A stretch of DNA of 64,000 nucleotides, from NCBI RefSeq assembly GCF_014199335.1, contig NZ_JACIJI010000005.1:109501-173500 (forward strand). The letters run 5' to 3'. The notes beneath the pieces were generated by a model that was not told the origin of the DNA, made no database searches, and worked only from the letters and a program-made list of their open reading frames with translations. Positions 26,953 to 35,796 of the stretch are shown in pieces. Made by a program: the position numbers and the translations under genes. Numbering within the stretch: position 1 is the first letter of the stretch; each line of letters opens with the position of its first letter. The stretch is from Stakelama sediminis (GTDB lineage: Bacteria > Pseudomonadota > Alphaproteobacteria > Sphingomonadales > Sphingomonadaceae).

Positions 26953-27848
26953 GCGACGTACCCAAACTGGACGATTTCCTGTTGCCGACGTTGCAGGTGC
27001 TGGTGAAGCTGGGTGGATCGGGGTCGATTACCGAGATCAACGATGGGGTCGCGGAACTGAGCGGCCTGACGCCGGAACAGCTCGATGCCACGTACCCGAC
27101 GAGCGGTGAACCGATTGCGGTCGACCGCATGTCCTGGGCGCGCACCTATCTGAAAATTGCCGGGCTGGTCAGCAGCGGGGGGCGGGGCGTGTGGGTATTG
27201 ACCGACGAAGGGCGTGCGGAAGCCGAGGCCCAAACCGATGAGCACGTCCGCAAGCTGATCGCGAAGGCAGCGAACCTGCATAATGCCAAGCTCGCCGCGC
27301 GTAAGAAGGAGCGCGAAGCGGCTGCGGCAACTTCGGGTGCGGCATCGCCGGTACTGGCCGAGGAAGAAGCCGCCGAGGCGGAAGATGCCTGGACCGATGC
27401 CTTGCTTGCCCAGCTCAAATCCATGGCGCCCGATGCGTTCGAGCGGCTGGCGCAGCGGTTGCTGCGCGAAAGCGGGTTCGTGCGGGTCGAGGTGACGGGC
27501 AAATCGGGCGATGGCGGGATTGACGGTTCGGGCGTGCTGCGCATGAACCTGATCAGCTTTCAGGTGCTGTTCCAGTGCAAGCGCTATGCGGGGTCGGTGG
27601 GATCGTCGGTCGTGCGCGATTTTCGCGGAGCGATGCAGGGCAGGGCGGACAAGGGGCTGATCATCACCACCGGCACCTTCACCGCCGATGCCCGGCGGGA
27701 GGCGACACGCGACGGCGCGCCCGCAATCGACCTGATCGACGGCGATGCACTGTGCCAGTTGCTCAAGGATAAGGAACTGGGCGTGCGGGTGCGTCCGGTC
27801 GTTACCCAAGAAGTGACGGTGCTGCCCGAATTCTTCGCGGATATCTGA
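26949..27848 (+). CDS. Mrr-like restriction endonuclease with winged-helix N terminus
   Basis: A 299-residue protein: an N-terminal Mrr-N winged helix (LDDFLLPTLQVLVKLGGSGS, about residues 6-90), an Ala/Glu-rich linker, and a C-terminal Mrr nuclease domain from about 165. The active site reads GDGGIDG, then QCKRY, giving the D...QxK pattern of Mrr enzymes. Mrr proteins cut DNA with foreign methylation. Its start overlaps the stop of the MmeI-type gene, so it may be a second nuclease of the same system. Confidence 0.9.
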   Translation: MSDVPKLDDFLLPTLQVLVKLGGSGSITEINDGVAELSGLTPEQLDATYPTSGEPIAVDRMSWARTYLKIAGLVSSGGRGVWVLTDEGRAEAEAQTDEHVRKLIAKAANLHNAKLAARKKEREAAAATSGAASPVLAEEEAAEAEDAWTDALLAQLKSMAPDAFERLAQRLLRESGFVRVEVTGKSGDGGIDGSGVLRMNLISFQVLFQCKRYAGSVGSSVVRDFRGAMQGRADKGLIITTGTFTADARREATRDGAPAIDLIDGDALCQLLKDKELGVRVRPVVTQEVTVLPEFFADI

Positions 27849-27928
27849 TCTTCGGGGGGAAAGAGCGCCTTTCAGTACCCATCGCCCGACACGGTTAATC
27901 AATTATAGATGCCTGCGTTTTTACAAGC

Positions 27929-28870
27929 ATGGGCATGATCGGCGCTGACACCCTTTCCCCGCCATGGGGGCGCATCCGCACGGCAAGCGGGTTTTTTGCG
28001 CAGGACCGGCGGTTTTTCGATGCGTACACGATCCCGCTCTATATGTCGGCGTTGCTGGGGTGCCTGTTGATCGCCGGATCGGTGGCGGTCGGGCGGTTCA
28101 GCCTCGATACCGCATGGTATTCCGGGCTGGGCACCAGCTTCCTGATCTTTCTGGCCATTAGCTGGGCGATGCGCTGGGCGGGATTTCCGCGTCTGGCGGG
28201 CGGGGTTGAGGCGATCCTGCTGCTGATGCTCAGCATGCTGATACTGGCGACGTGCAACACCATATTGGCGGCGGTCGGCCTGCCGGTCCGGGATGAAGCG
28301 CTGCGCCGTTTCGCGGATATGGTGCCCGGATATCACCGACAGGCGATCGTCGATTTCGTGCTCGCCTCGCCGGTGCTGAGCAAGGCCAGCGGCTGGATTT
28401 ACGAAAGCTTCGCCTTCACGCCGCAACTGCTGTTGCTGTGGCTGTTCGTCACGCGTCGGCAAGAAGAGGCATGGACGTTCGTCACCGCGATGATCGTGGG
28501 ATTGTGGATCACCGCATTGCTGTTCATGCTGGTTCCGGCATACGGCAATCCGCCGTTCCCGTTCGATGTCGGGCAACTGACCGGTGCGCGCGACGGCAGC
28601 CTGCGCATCCTGAACATTTCGGTGATGACGGGGCTGATCGTCTTTCCCAGCTATCATGCGGCGGGGGCGACGATGCTTGCCTGGGGCTATCGGCGCGTCG
28701 GGCGATGGGGGCTGCCGCTGGTGATCCTGAACGTGCTGATGATCGGATCGGCACTGGTCTGGGGCGGACATTATCTGGCCGACCTGATCGCCGGGGTGCT
28801 GGTGGCGCTGGCATCGATCCGGATTTCCCGGATTATGGTGCAGCGGTCGGCAGACATTTCCGCAGCCTGA
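27929..28870 (+). CDS. PAP2-superfamily membrane phosphatase/transferase (Aur1-like)
   Basis: A 313-residue polytopic membrane protein with about six to seven TM segments. The PAP2 motifs are FPSYHAAG with the first His and GGHYLADLIAG with the second His and Asp. The long N-terminal membrane region and the motif spacing resemble the Aur1/inositol-phosphoryl-transferase branch (PAP2_3). Substrate is not known; a lipid phosphate or phosphoryl-headgroup transfer is likely, and sphingolipids are possible in a sphingomonad. The gene stands alone 80 bases after the Mrr-like gene. Confidence 0.85.
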   Translation: MGMIGADTLSPPWGRIRTASGFFAQDRRFFDAYTIPLYMSALLGCLLIAGSVAVGRFSLDTAWYSGLGTSFLIFLAISWAMRWAGFPRLAGGVEAILLLMLSMLILATCNTILAAVGLPVRDEALRRFADMVPGYHRQAIVDFVLASPVLSKASGWIYESFAFTPQLLLLWLFVTRRQEEAWTFVTAMIVGLWITALLFMLVPAYGNPPFPFDVGQLTGARDGSLRILNISVMTGLIVFPSYHAAGATMLAWGYRRVGRWGLPLVILNVLMIGSALVWGGHYLADLIAGVLVALASIRISRIMVQRSADISAA

Positions 28871-28949
28871 GCCGGTACGGCGGAGCCTTGCGCACGCCGC
28901 CATTGTGCTACATCTTTCCGGGGATACCGACAGCGATGGAAAACCGGAC

Positions 28950-29837
28950 ATGTGCGAACGCGACAATCTGAATGCCTGGGAGGAACAGGGCGGGTTCGAG
29001 TGGTCGGTCAACCGGCGTGAATTTGCGGCACTGGGCGCGGTGGGGACGCTGGCCGCCTGTGCGCCGGGCGCGTCGATGGCGGGTACGGCGGCGCTGGCCG
29101 AGGATCATGTACGCATTCCGACCAGAGACGGGACGATGGATGCGTTTTTCGTGCGCCCGGCAAAGGGCAGGCATCCCGCGATCCTGACCTGGCCGGATAT
29201 TGCCGGTCTGCGGGAAGCCTTTCATGTGATGGCGCGACGGCTGGCGGGGCAGGGCTATGCGGTGCTGGTCGCCAACCCCTATTATCGCGACGTGCCTGCA
29301 CCGCAATTCGCCGATTTCAATAGGTTTCGCAGCGATAACGGATTTCAGAAGGTGTCGCCCTGGCGCGCCAGGCTGACGGCGGATGCGATCATGCGCGATG
29401 CGGGCGCGCTGACCGGCTGGCTGGATGCGCGCGACGAGGTCGATACGGCCGCGGGCATCGGCACCAACGGCTATTGCATGGGCGGGCCGTTCACGGTGTT
29501 CAGCGCGGCGGGCGTGCCGGGCCGGGTGCGGGCGGCCGCGTCGCTGCACGGCGGAGGGCTGGTCAAAGCGGACGATCCGCAAAGCCCCGACAAGCTGCTG
29601 GGCAAGACGCAGGCAAGCTATCTCTTCGCCATCGCGCAGAATGACGATGCGAAAGAGCCGGAGGACAAGACCGACCTGAAACAGGCTGCGGCAGCCGCCG
29701 GACGCCCCGCAGAGATCGAGGTCTATCCGGCAGATCATGGCTGGACGGTGATCGACAGCCCCGCCTATGACAAGGCGGCCGCCGAAAAAGCGTGGGCACG
29801 CATGAGTGCGCTGTTCGAGGGGCTGGGGCAAGCCTGA
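28950..29837 (+). CDS. dienelactone hydrolase-family protein with Tat signal
   Basis: A 295-residue alpha/beta-hydrolase. The N terminus holds a Tat-type signal, NRREFAALGAVGTLAACAPG, so it is probably exported folded, perhaps as a lipoprotein (LAACAPG). The nucleophile elbow is GYCMGG, with Cys as in dienelactone hydrolase, and the catalytic His is in PADHGW. It starts at the ATG at 28950; an upstream TTG at 28905 is possible. Substrate is unknown; many such proteins act on lactones or esters. Confidence 0.87.
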   Translation: MCERDNLNAWEEQGGFEWSVNRREFAALGAVGTLAACAPGASMAGTAALAEDHVRIPTRDGTMDAFFVRPAKGRHPAILTWPDIAGLREAFHVMARRLAGQGYAVLVANPYYRDVPAPQFADFNRFRSDNGFQKVSPWRARLTADAIMRDAGALTGWLDARDEVDTAAGIGTNGYCMGGPFTVFSAAGVPGRVRAAASLHGGGLVKADDPQSPDKLLGKTQASYLFAIAQNDDAKEPEDKTDLKQAAAAAGRPAEIEVYPADHGWTVIDSPAYDKAAAEKAWARMSALFEGLGQA

Positions 29838-29890
29838 TCAGGGCTGGTCGCGTCGCATGGGTTCTGAAAATATAAATGAGGGAATAGTGG

Positions 29891-30556
29891 ATGGGAGCGT
29901 TCAGTCCGCAGATTAAGAAGCCGGTCCGGCTGGCGCATTTTTTATACATGCAGAGAATCAAGGGCTTCGACGTTCCCGACACACCGCATTTCGATGCCGA
30001 ATCGACGGCACCGTTTAAGGCGCTGCTCGACAAGGCGAATCTGTATCTGGAATTCGGTGCAGGGGGGTCGACCGTCGTTGCCGCCGGGCAGAACAAGGAA
30101 ACCATTACGGTCGAGAACGACCGGTTCTTCGCACGCTCGGTGGAGAAAAAAATCGGCAAAAACAGTTCGGTGACGTTGCTTACCATCGATACGGGATTTT
30201 CGGTGCAATGGGGAATGCCGCTGGTCGAGAAAGCCAGTGCGTCGCGCCGGAAGCGCTGGGCACGCTATGTCGAAGAACCGTTTCGCGTGCTGGGTGAGCG
30301 GGTGCCCGATCTGGTGCTGATCGACGGGCGGTTTCGACTGGCCTGCGGTCTGCGTGCGGCCGATCATGCGATCCGCAAGGGCAAGCCGACGACGCTATGG
30401 TTCGACGACTATGCGGAGCGTCCCTATTATCACACTATCGAATCCCTGCTGGGCGCGCCGGAGCGAAAGGGGCGCGCAGGGATTTTTCACGTCAAGCCGG
30501 AGCCGATCGAAGGGCTGGATGCGCTATTGCGTCAGGCGATGACCGACTTTCGCTAG
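29891..30556 (+). CDS. class I SAM-methyltransferase-like protein
   Basis: A 221-residue protein with a Rossmann-like glycine motif YLEFGAGGSTV near residue 50 and a following acidic TVENDRFF, as in SAM-dependent methyltransferases. LVLIDGRFRLACGL near 140 is a typical strand-4 region. GAGGGAA lies before the ATG. It is related to proteins near surface-polysaccharide genes, but substrate is unknown, and the fold could have lost catalysis. Confidence 0.75.
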   Translation: MGAFSPQIKKPVRLAHFLYMQRIKGFDVPDTPHFDAESTAPFKALLDKANLYLEFGAGGSTVVAAGQNKETITVENDRFFARSVEKKIGKNSSVTLLTIDTGFSVQWGMPLVEKASASRRKRWARYVEEPFRVLGERVPDLVLIDGRFRLACGLRAADHAIRKGKPTTLWFDDYAERPYYHTIESLLGAPERKGRAGIFHVKPEPIEGLDALLRQAMTDFR

Positions 30557-30635
30557 AGTCACGACCGCGTAACTGGTCCCGGTATATGCGCCGACCGCCT
30601 TCATCCTTTGGCGAGGGCGGTCGGCATTATGGTTT

Positions 30636-32873
30636 CTATTTATCTTCGACCAGCCTGCGCGCGGCATCCAGCCGGTCGGCATAGGCGTCGAGCACCTTTG
30701 CCGTGCGCACCGTATAGGTATCGACATCGCCGAAGCGCCGGTCCTCGATCGCTTCGCGCACACCGGGCAGCGTTTTCGCGCCATAGCCGGTCAGCACGCC
30801 CGGCGCCGTCACCAGATTCCTGTACCAGGGCCGCCCCGGCAGGCCGCGATCGTCGAGCAGCAACTGGTCGATATCCTGTAACATGGTGTTGAGCTTCGTA
30901 CGCGTTGCCGGGGTCAGGCCTGCGTCCCTCGCGGCATAGGCCTGATCATAGGCTTTGGCGCTTTTGGTGAGGCGTGCGGCGGCGTTTTCAAGCGGCGCGA
31001 AGTTGAAATAGGGCGTGTCCGGTTCCGCTTCGGGCGGGCCGACCGGATGCAACGGGTCGCTGGCCACCTTGAACGTGCCGTCGGCGAGCAGTTTGTCGCG
31101 CTCGCCATCCTGCTTGCGCTGCTTCTCCGCCAGTTTCTGCACGTCATCGACATAGCCGCTGATCGTGTCGGCGAAATCGCCATAATGGGTGGGCGGCGTC
31201 GGGGCGTCGGCGATGCGCAGCACCATGCGGCCCACCACCTTCGACAGCGCGGCGCCGTATTTCAGGCCGGGATCGTCGAAATGCACGACATGGTGATAGC
31301 TGTCATAGGCGGAGTGATAGGAGCCGCCCGCTTCGCCCTCGCCAGTGAACCCCATGTTGATCGAGGCGATGCCGAGATGTTGCAGGAAGGCGGAATAGTC
31401 GGACCCCGATCCGGCGGCGAGCAGGGCGAGATCGCCCTTTTTCGCGGCTTTCAGCATCGCGGGCGGCGCGCCGTCGCCGTCGAAAGCGCTCGCCAGCACC
31501 ATGTCGACGGTGCGCTTCTTTACCGGCACACCGGTTTCCGGGTCGGTGACGTCGGCGGCAACGGCGTTGAACAATTGCTGATAGTCGTGGCTGCCCTGCC
31601 CGAACAGCAGGCCGCGTTCGTTATTGTCGGTGTTGAGGTAGATGACGGCCTTTTTCTTCAGCTCGTCGGCATGGGTTTCGGCCCATTCGGTCGAGCCGAG
31701 CAGCCCCGGTTCCTCGCCATCCCAGCTTGTATAGACGATGGTGCGTTTGGGGCGCCATCCGGTCTTCAGCAGGCCGCCGATCGCCTTGGCCTCCGACATC
31801 AGCGCGACATTGCCGGTCAGCGGGTCGGCGGCACCGAACACCCAGCCGTCATGATGGTTGCCGCGAATGATCCAGCGATCGGGATATTGCGAGCCGCGGA
31901 CCATCGCGATCACATCGTAAATGGGCTTGAGCGACCAGTCGGACTTGACCAGCAGGTGCAGTGACACCCCGCCGTCCCCGCCGAGATGATAGGCAAAGGG
32001 CAGGTCGCCGCGCATCGATTCAGGTGCCAGCGGGCCGCCGAGCCGCGACAGGATCTTGCTCGCGTCGGCATAGGACATGGGAAGCGCCGGAATTTTCAGG
32101 ATCACCGGAGAGGTTTCGCGCGTCAGCCGCTTGGCATTCTTCGTCGCGCCCACGCCCGGTGTCAGCGGGTCGCCGGGGAAGGTGGTCATATCCTCCACCG
32201 ATCCGCGCTGGATGCCGTCGGCCGGACGCGCGCCGCCCTTCGGATAGGGATCGCCGGTGGCATAGCCGTCATTCGCCGGATCGGAATAGATGATGCAGCC
32301 GACCGCGCCATGTTCCTGCGCCAGTTTGGGCTTCAGCCCGCGCCAGCCGCCGCCATAGCGCGCGATGACGATCTTGCCCTTTACCGAAATCCCGCGCCGC
32401 GCGAGTTCCTTGTAATCGTCGGGCATGCCGTAATTGACATAGACCACGTCCGCCGTGACGTCGCCATCGCCTTGATAGGCGAGATAGGGCGGCAATGCGG
32501 TGGAGAGATTTGCGGTATCCGGATCGGCGGCGACGGCAGGTTCCTGCCCGCCCAGCACGATCTTTTCGGGCGCGGTCAGTTCGACCAGCGTCTTGATGGG
32601 GGTGGGGTAGAGGACGTCGAACGTTTCGATATGCGCGTCCCAGCCCCACTCCTTGAACTTCGCCAGCATGAATTCGGCATTCGCCTTGTCATGCGGCGAT
32701 CCGACATGATTGGGCTGCGACGCCATCTGTTTCAGCCACGCCATCTGATCGGCGGAACTGACGCCGGCATCGAACTGCGACTCGATCGAAGCCTGCGTTG
32801 TGGCGGGCGCGGCGAGCGCGGTGGTGGTGAGCAGCCCGGACAAGGCAATGGCGCTGGCGACGCGACGGATCAT
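30636..32873 (-). CDS. M28-family metallopeptidase of the glutamate carboxypeptidase II type
   Basis: A 745-residue exported zinc exopeptidase. A signal peptide (ALSGLLTTTALAA) is followed by a PA domain (about 150-290), the M28 catalytic domain, and a transferrin-receptor-like dimerisation domain at the C terminus. Zinc-site sequences visible are GNHHDGWVFGAADP, TSWDGEEPGLLGSTEW with the catalytic Glu, and NTDNN. A late His (SYHSAYDSYHHV) completes the site. GGGGAG precedes the ATG at 32873. Likely role: trimming peptides in the periplasm or outside for amino-acid uptake. Confidence 0.93.
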   Translation of the reverse strand: MIRRVASAIALSGLLTTTALAAPATTQASIESQFDAGVSSADQMAWLKQMASQPNHVGSPHDKANAEFMLAKFKEWGWDAHIETFDVLYPTPIKTLVELTAPEKIVLGGQEPAVAADPDTANLSTALPPYLAYQGDGDVTADVVYVNYGMPDDYKELARRGISVKGKIVIARYGGGWRGLKPKLAQEHGAVGCIIYSDPANDGYATGDPYPKGGARPADGIQRGSVEDMTTFPGDPLTPGVGATKNAKRLTRETSPVILKIPALPMSYADASKILSRLGGPLAPESMRGDLPFAYHLGGDGGVSLHLLVKSDWSLKPIYDVIAMVRGSQYPDRWIIRGNHHDGWVFGAADPLTGNVALMSEAKAIGGLLKTGWRPKRTIVYTSWDGEEPGLLGSTEWAETHADELKKKAVIYLNTDNNERGLLFGQGSHDYQQLFNAVAADVTDPETGVPVKKRTVDMVLASAFDGDGAPPAMLKAAKKGDLALLAAGSGSDYSAFLQHLGIASINMGFTGEGEAGGSYHSAYDSYHHVVHFDDPGLKYGAALSKVVGRMVLRIADAPTPPTHYGDFADTISGYVDDVQKLAEKQRKQDGERDKLLADGTFKVASDPLHPVGPPEAEPDTPYFNFAPLENAAARLTKSAKAYDQAYAARDAGLTPATRTKLNTMLQDIDQLLLDDRGLPGRPWYRNLVTAPGVLTGYGAKTLPGVREAIEDRRFGDVDTYTVRTAKVLDAYADRLDAARRLVEDK

Positions 32874-33021
32874 GCTGAATCTCCCCCCTGATGAAGCGGT
32901 GAACATGCATGGTTGCAGCGGCCATGGCAAACGCAATGCGCGCGACAGAATGAGTGCTGACGGCGATGGCCGGGGTGTGTCCGCTCTGGTCAGTGCGATG
33001 CGAACCGCCTAACGAAAGCAG

Positions 33022-33621
33022 ATGGACAGGGGGGTATCGCGTTTCATCATCCCGCGCAGGGTCGCCGTTGCAGCGACGGCGCTGACGCTGTCCGCCTGTG
33101 CGGGGCATCATTACAAGCCGGTCAGCGACTATCCGGTGAAGATCGGGCGGCCCTATACGGTGCGCGGGATTACCTATACCCCTCATGCCGATCCGACCTA
33201 TGACGTGCTCGGCTATGCAAGCTGGTACGGCGCGGAATCGGGGCATCAGACCGCCAATGGCGAGCGGTTTCAGGCGAAGTGGGTCACGGCGGCGCACAAG
33301 ACACTGCCGCTGCCCAGCTATGTCGCCGTGACGAACCTCGACAGCGGCAAGACGATCCTGGTGCGCGTCAACGACCGCGGGCCGTTCGCGCGCGGGCGCA
33401 TCCTCGACCTGTCGCGCGGTGCGGCGGAGGAACTGGGCATTTTGCGCAGCGGCATCGCGCCGGTGCGCGTGCGGATCGTCCATCCGTCGAAGAAAGATCG
33501 CGAACGGCTGATGCACGGCAAGGAAGCATCGCCGCAACCCTATGTCCCGACCAGCGTGCTGGACAATCTGCGCGCGCAACTGGCGACCGGCGTTGCCGAG
33601 GGGCTGGTACAGGCGCCGTAG
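33022..33621 (+). CDS. rlpA: RlpA-family septal ring lytic transglycosylase, lipoprotein
   Basis: A 199-residue lipoprotein: lipobox LSACAG near residue 24, then a family-specific VGRPY-type segment (KIGRPYTVRGITYTPHADPT) and the double-psi barrel GYASWYGAE...HKTLPLPSYVAVTNLD...RVNDRGPFARGRILDLS. It likely cleaves denuded glycan strands at the septum. The C-terminal 40 residues are not a SPOR domain. It is the second RlpA-type gene in the window and is closer to canonical RlpA than the one at 10.3 kb. It is divergent from the M28 peptidase gene. Confidence 0.9.
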   Translation: MDRGVSRFIIPRRVAVAATALTLSACAGHHYKPVSDYPVKIGRPYTVRGITYTPHADPTYDVLGYASWYGAESGHQTANGERFQAKWVTAAHKTLPLPSYVAVTNLDSGKTILVRVNDRGPFARGRILDLSRGAAEELGILRSGIAPVRVRIVHPSKKDRERLMHGKEASPQPYVPTSVLDNLRAQLATGVAEGLVQAP

Positions 33622-33646
33622 GAAGCGGGCCGCGACAGAAGGAACT

Positions 33647-34264
33647 TCAGTAAGAACGCAGGGTATCGCTGTTCGGATAGCGAAACATGGTCCTCATGAG
33701 CCGCGGCGTCAGGGCGATTTTGCCTGCCATACCGCGCAACCATGAGGCGAGCCCTATCCCCGGTCGCATCCGAATGCAGCAAATGCAGTTTGCGGCGTGC
33801 AGGTGTCCTTCGGCTTTTGCGCGTTCGAAATAATACAGCGCTTTTTGAATGTCGTGCGCGACATCCTTTCCCTTGTAATATTGCCAGCCCAGGGCGAAGA
33901 GAGCCGGGGAATGGTGCAGATCGGCTATTCGCTGATATTCGGTCAGGGCATCATCGGTCCTGCCTGACGTCAGCAGCAGCCACGCCAGACCGAGTCCGGC
34001 CTCGATCGACCCTTCAGCAGCACCTCGCCTGAGCCATAATTCCGCGCGCTGCACGTCTTTTGGCACACCGTGTTTTGCGTTAAGGTAGATGTCTCCAAGG
34101 TACACCATGGCAAGTCGGGAACCGGCTTCGGCCAAGTATAACATGGCATCTAATCCGGCCATGGGATCGGATTTAAGTTGTTGAAGCGCGTCCCATAATT
34201 CAGGGGCGCGGGGCTCTTCGTCCCATTCCCGCGCGATATTCTCTCCGAGTTTCGGCGTTGCCAT
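33647..34264 (-). CDS. SEL1/TPR-repeat protein
   Basis: A 205-residue protein with four to five SEL1-like helical repeats between residues 35 and 165. Examples are AGSRLAMVYLGDIYLNAKHG, AELWLRRGAAEGSIEAGLGL and ALYYFERAKAEGHLHAA. A short hydrophobic/basic tail follows (GLASWLRGMAGKIAL). Such repeats mediate protein contacts; the partner is unknown. It converges with rlpA 25 bases away. Confidence 0.8.
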   Translation of the reverse strand: MATPKLGENIAREWDEEPRAPELWDALQQLKSDPMAGLDAMLYLAEAGSRLAMVYLGDIYLNAKHGVPKDVQRAELWLRRGAAEGSIEAGLGLAWLLLTSGRTDDALTEYQRIADLHHSPALFALGWQYYKGKDVAHDIQKALYYFERAKAEGHLHAANCICCIRMRPGIGLASWLRGMAGKIALTPRLMRTMFRYPNSDTLRSY

Positions 34265-34353
34265 CCAGACAATTTACCGCTTTTTCAGTTCCGGACAATG
34301 ATCGTGATACCGGCGCGACCATACCCCATTGTTTGACCGAAAAACGAAGAGGG

Positions 34354-34395
34354 CTCTGGATTGCCGCGCGCTTTCAGCGCTCGCAATGACGACTC
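34354..34395. repeat. short palindromic repeat of the sphingomonad REP type
   Basis: Intergenic sequence with TGGATTGC on the left, GCGC-TTTCA-GCGC in the middle and CGCAATGACG on the right. It resembles the element at 42674-42735 and lies in the gap between two minus-strand genes. Confidence 0.5.
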
Positions 34396-34411
34396 TCATG
34401 GAAGAGGCGTT

Positions 34412-35023
34412 TTATGAGCAATCAGGACCGGACGAATTCTGCCCGGCATCGAACCGCCATTTTCGGACCGCCTGAATGCCTGCGAAGATAACCACCAGTC
34501 CGCCCATCAGTATCCAACCAATGGCCGGTCGATGAAAATTTCCTCCATTAAAAGAGCTATGAAAAACCCCGGCAACGCCCATCACGGATGCGGTGGCCAA
34601 CTGGCGATAGGTCAGCTTGGAGAACGCTTTTCGTCGCACTTCTTCCCGATTCAGCGCAGGGCCTATTGCCGCGCGTCGTTCCAACGCCTGTGCGGGCGCA
34701 TTCCAGCAATGCAAGAAATACAGGAAATAAAGTGCCAGGATTAGCCCAATGCCGCCAAACAGTTCGATATTTCCAGCCGTGCTGTCTGGATCGGTATTGG
34801 AGAGTACCAGCGCGAAGATCAGCAAAATGGTCGCGGGTATGATGGACAGCATTGCATAGCGCTGATGACGTTTGAAAGTTTCGACAAACTGATCGCGTTC
34901 TTGCCCGCTGACCGGGATCGGTGGTCCCTTGGACCCTTTACGATAGATATAGCCGCTGCCGTGTTCTTCGAACTGCGCCTCAAAGGCTTTGATACTCCGA
35001 GCTGCGTAGCGATTGGTGAACAT
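34412..35023 (-). CDS. four-TM membrane protein, function unknown
   Basis: A 203-residue protein. Residues 1-50 are soluble and charged, two TM segments lie at about 58-75 and 86-105, a basic loop (RREEV region, EEVRRKAFSKLTYRQL) follows, and two more TM segments are near 143-155 and 167-185. I do not recognise a domain. Codon use is a little less G+C-rich than its neighbours. No operon partner is evident. Confidence 0.65.
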   Translation of the reverse strand: MFTNRYAARSIKAFEAQFEEHGSGYIYRKGSKGPPIPVSGQERDQFVETFKRHQRYAMLSIIPATILLIFALVLSNTDPDSTAGNIELFGGIGLILALYFLYFLHCWNAPAQALERRAAIGPALNREEVRRKAFSKLTYRQLATASVMGVAGVFHSSFNGGNFHRPAIGWILMGGLVVIFAGIQAVRKWRFDAGQNSSGPDCS

Positions 35024-35098
35024 GCCAAACAGTCGTTCGACGATGCCGCTGAGTCAAGTAACGCTCAGCCATTAAAACGCATTGTGAGCGTGATAGCG

Positions 35099-35728
35099 TC
35101 AGGCCCCCTGGCGCGTCAGATAGCCGTGGAGCATGTCGTATAGTTCGGCCTTGATCGCTGCGTCGTCCATGGGCGGGTCGGCGCGGGTGACGGCTTCCAT
35201 CGCGCCGCCCAGCATCAGGATGGCGAAGTCGATGGCGCGGGGTTTGTCCGGGTGGGTGATTTCCGTTGCGCAGCCGTTGAGGGTCTGACGCGCAAGACCC
35301 TGTACCGTGGTGTTGAGGCGCTGCATCGCGGCGGTCAGCGCGGGATTGTCGGATTGCGCGGCCGCCTCGCGCAGCGCCTGTGCCAGCCGCCAGTCGCGCC
35401 GCTGTGCCGTGACGGCGCCGTCGACCAGCGCCTTGAGCCGATCCGACAGGTGCGGGAAGCGTTCGGCGAGCAGCGGGAAATTCGCCTCGTTCGCCGTTAC
35501 AACCCGGTCCAGATAGCGCGCGATTACCGCGGCGATCATTCCGTCCTTGTCCCCGAAGCGGCGATAGACGCTGCCCGCCGAGCGGCCCGCGCGCGCCGCC
35601 ACCGCCTGAATGGTGCAGGCGGTCAGCCCGCCCTCCCGCAACGCCGCTTCGGCTGCATCGAGCAGCAGGTCCTGCGTCACGGTACTGCGCTGTTGCTGTG
35701 CGGCGGGGGGCGGGGGCGTGTCGGGCAT
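35099..35728 (-). CDS. TetR-family transcriptional regulator
   Basis: A 209-residue repressor. The N-terminal HTH is at about residues 20-65 (LLLDAAEAALREGGLTACTI; AVAARAGRSAGSVYRRFGDK), followed by an all-helical ligand domain of unknown specificity. I chose the ATG at 35728 (MPDTPPPP); a GTG/ATG further up would run into the operator. It is divergent from a CPBP-protease gene, and an imperfect palindrome between the two genes is its likely site, so it should regulate itself and that neighbour. Confidence 0.9.
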   Translation of the reverse strand: MPDTPPPPAAQQQRSTVTQDLLLDAAEAALREGGLTACTIQAVAARAGRSAGSVYRRFGDKDGMIAAVIARYLDRVVTANEANFPLLAERFPHLSDRLKALVDGAVTAQRRDWRLAQALREAAAQSDNPALTAAMQRLNTTVQGLARQTLNGCATEITHPDKPRAIDFAILMLGGAMEAVTRADPPMDDAAIKAELYDMLHGYLTRQGA

Positions 35729-35756
35729 GCGGCAGATATAATTGACGCCGAGAAAA

Positions 35757-35780
35757 TGTAAATGTAAACATACATTCACA
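35757..35780. promoter_or_regulatory. TetR-type operator between divergent genes
   Basis: TGTAAATGTA-AACA-TACATTCACA: 9 of 10 arm positions match in inverted orientation. It lies 29 bp before the TetR ATG and 16 bp before the CPBP gene, where it would cover both promoters. Confidence 0.6.
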
Positions 35781-35796
35781 TTATAGCGAGACCATC

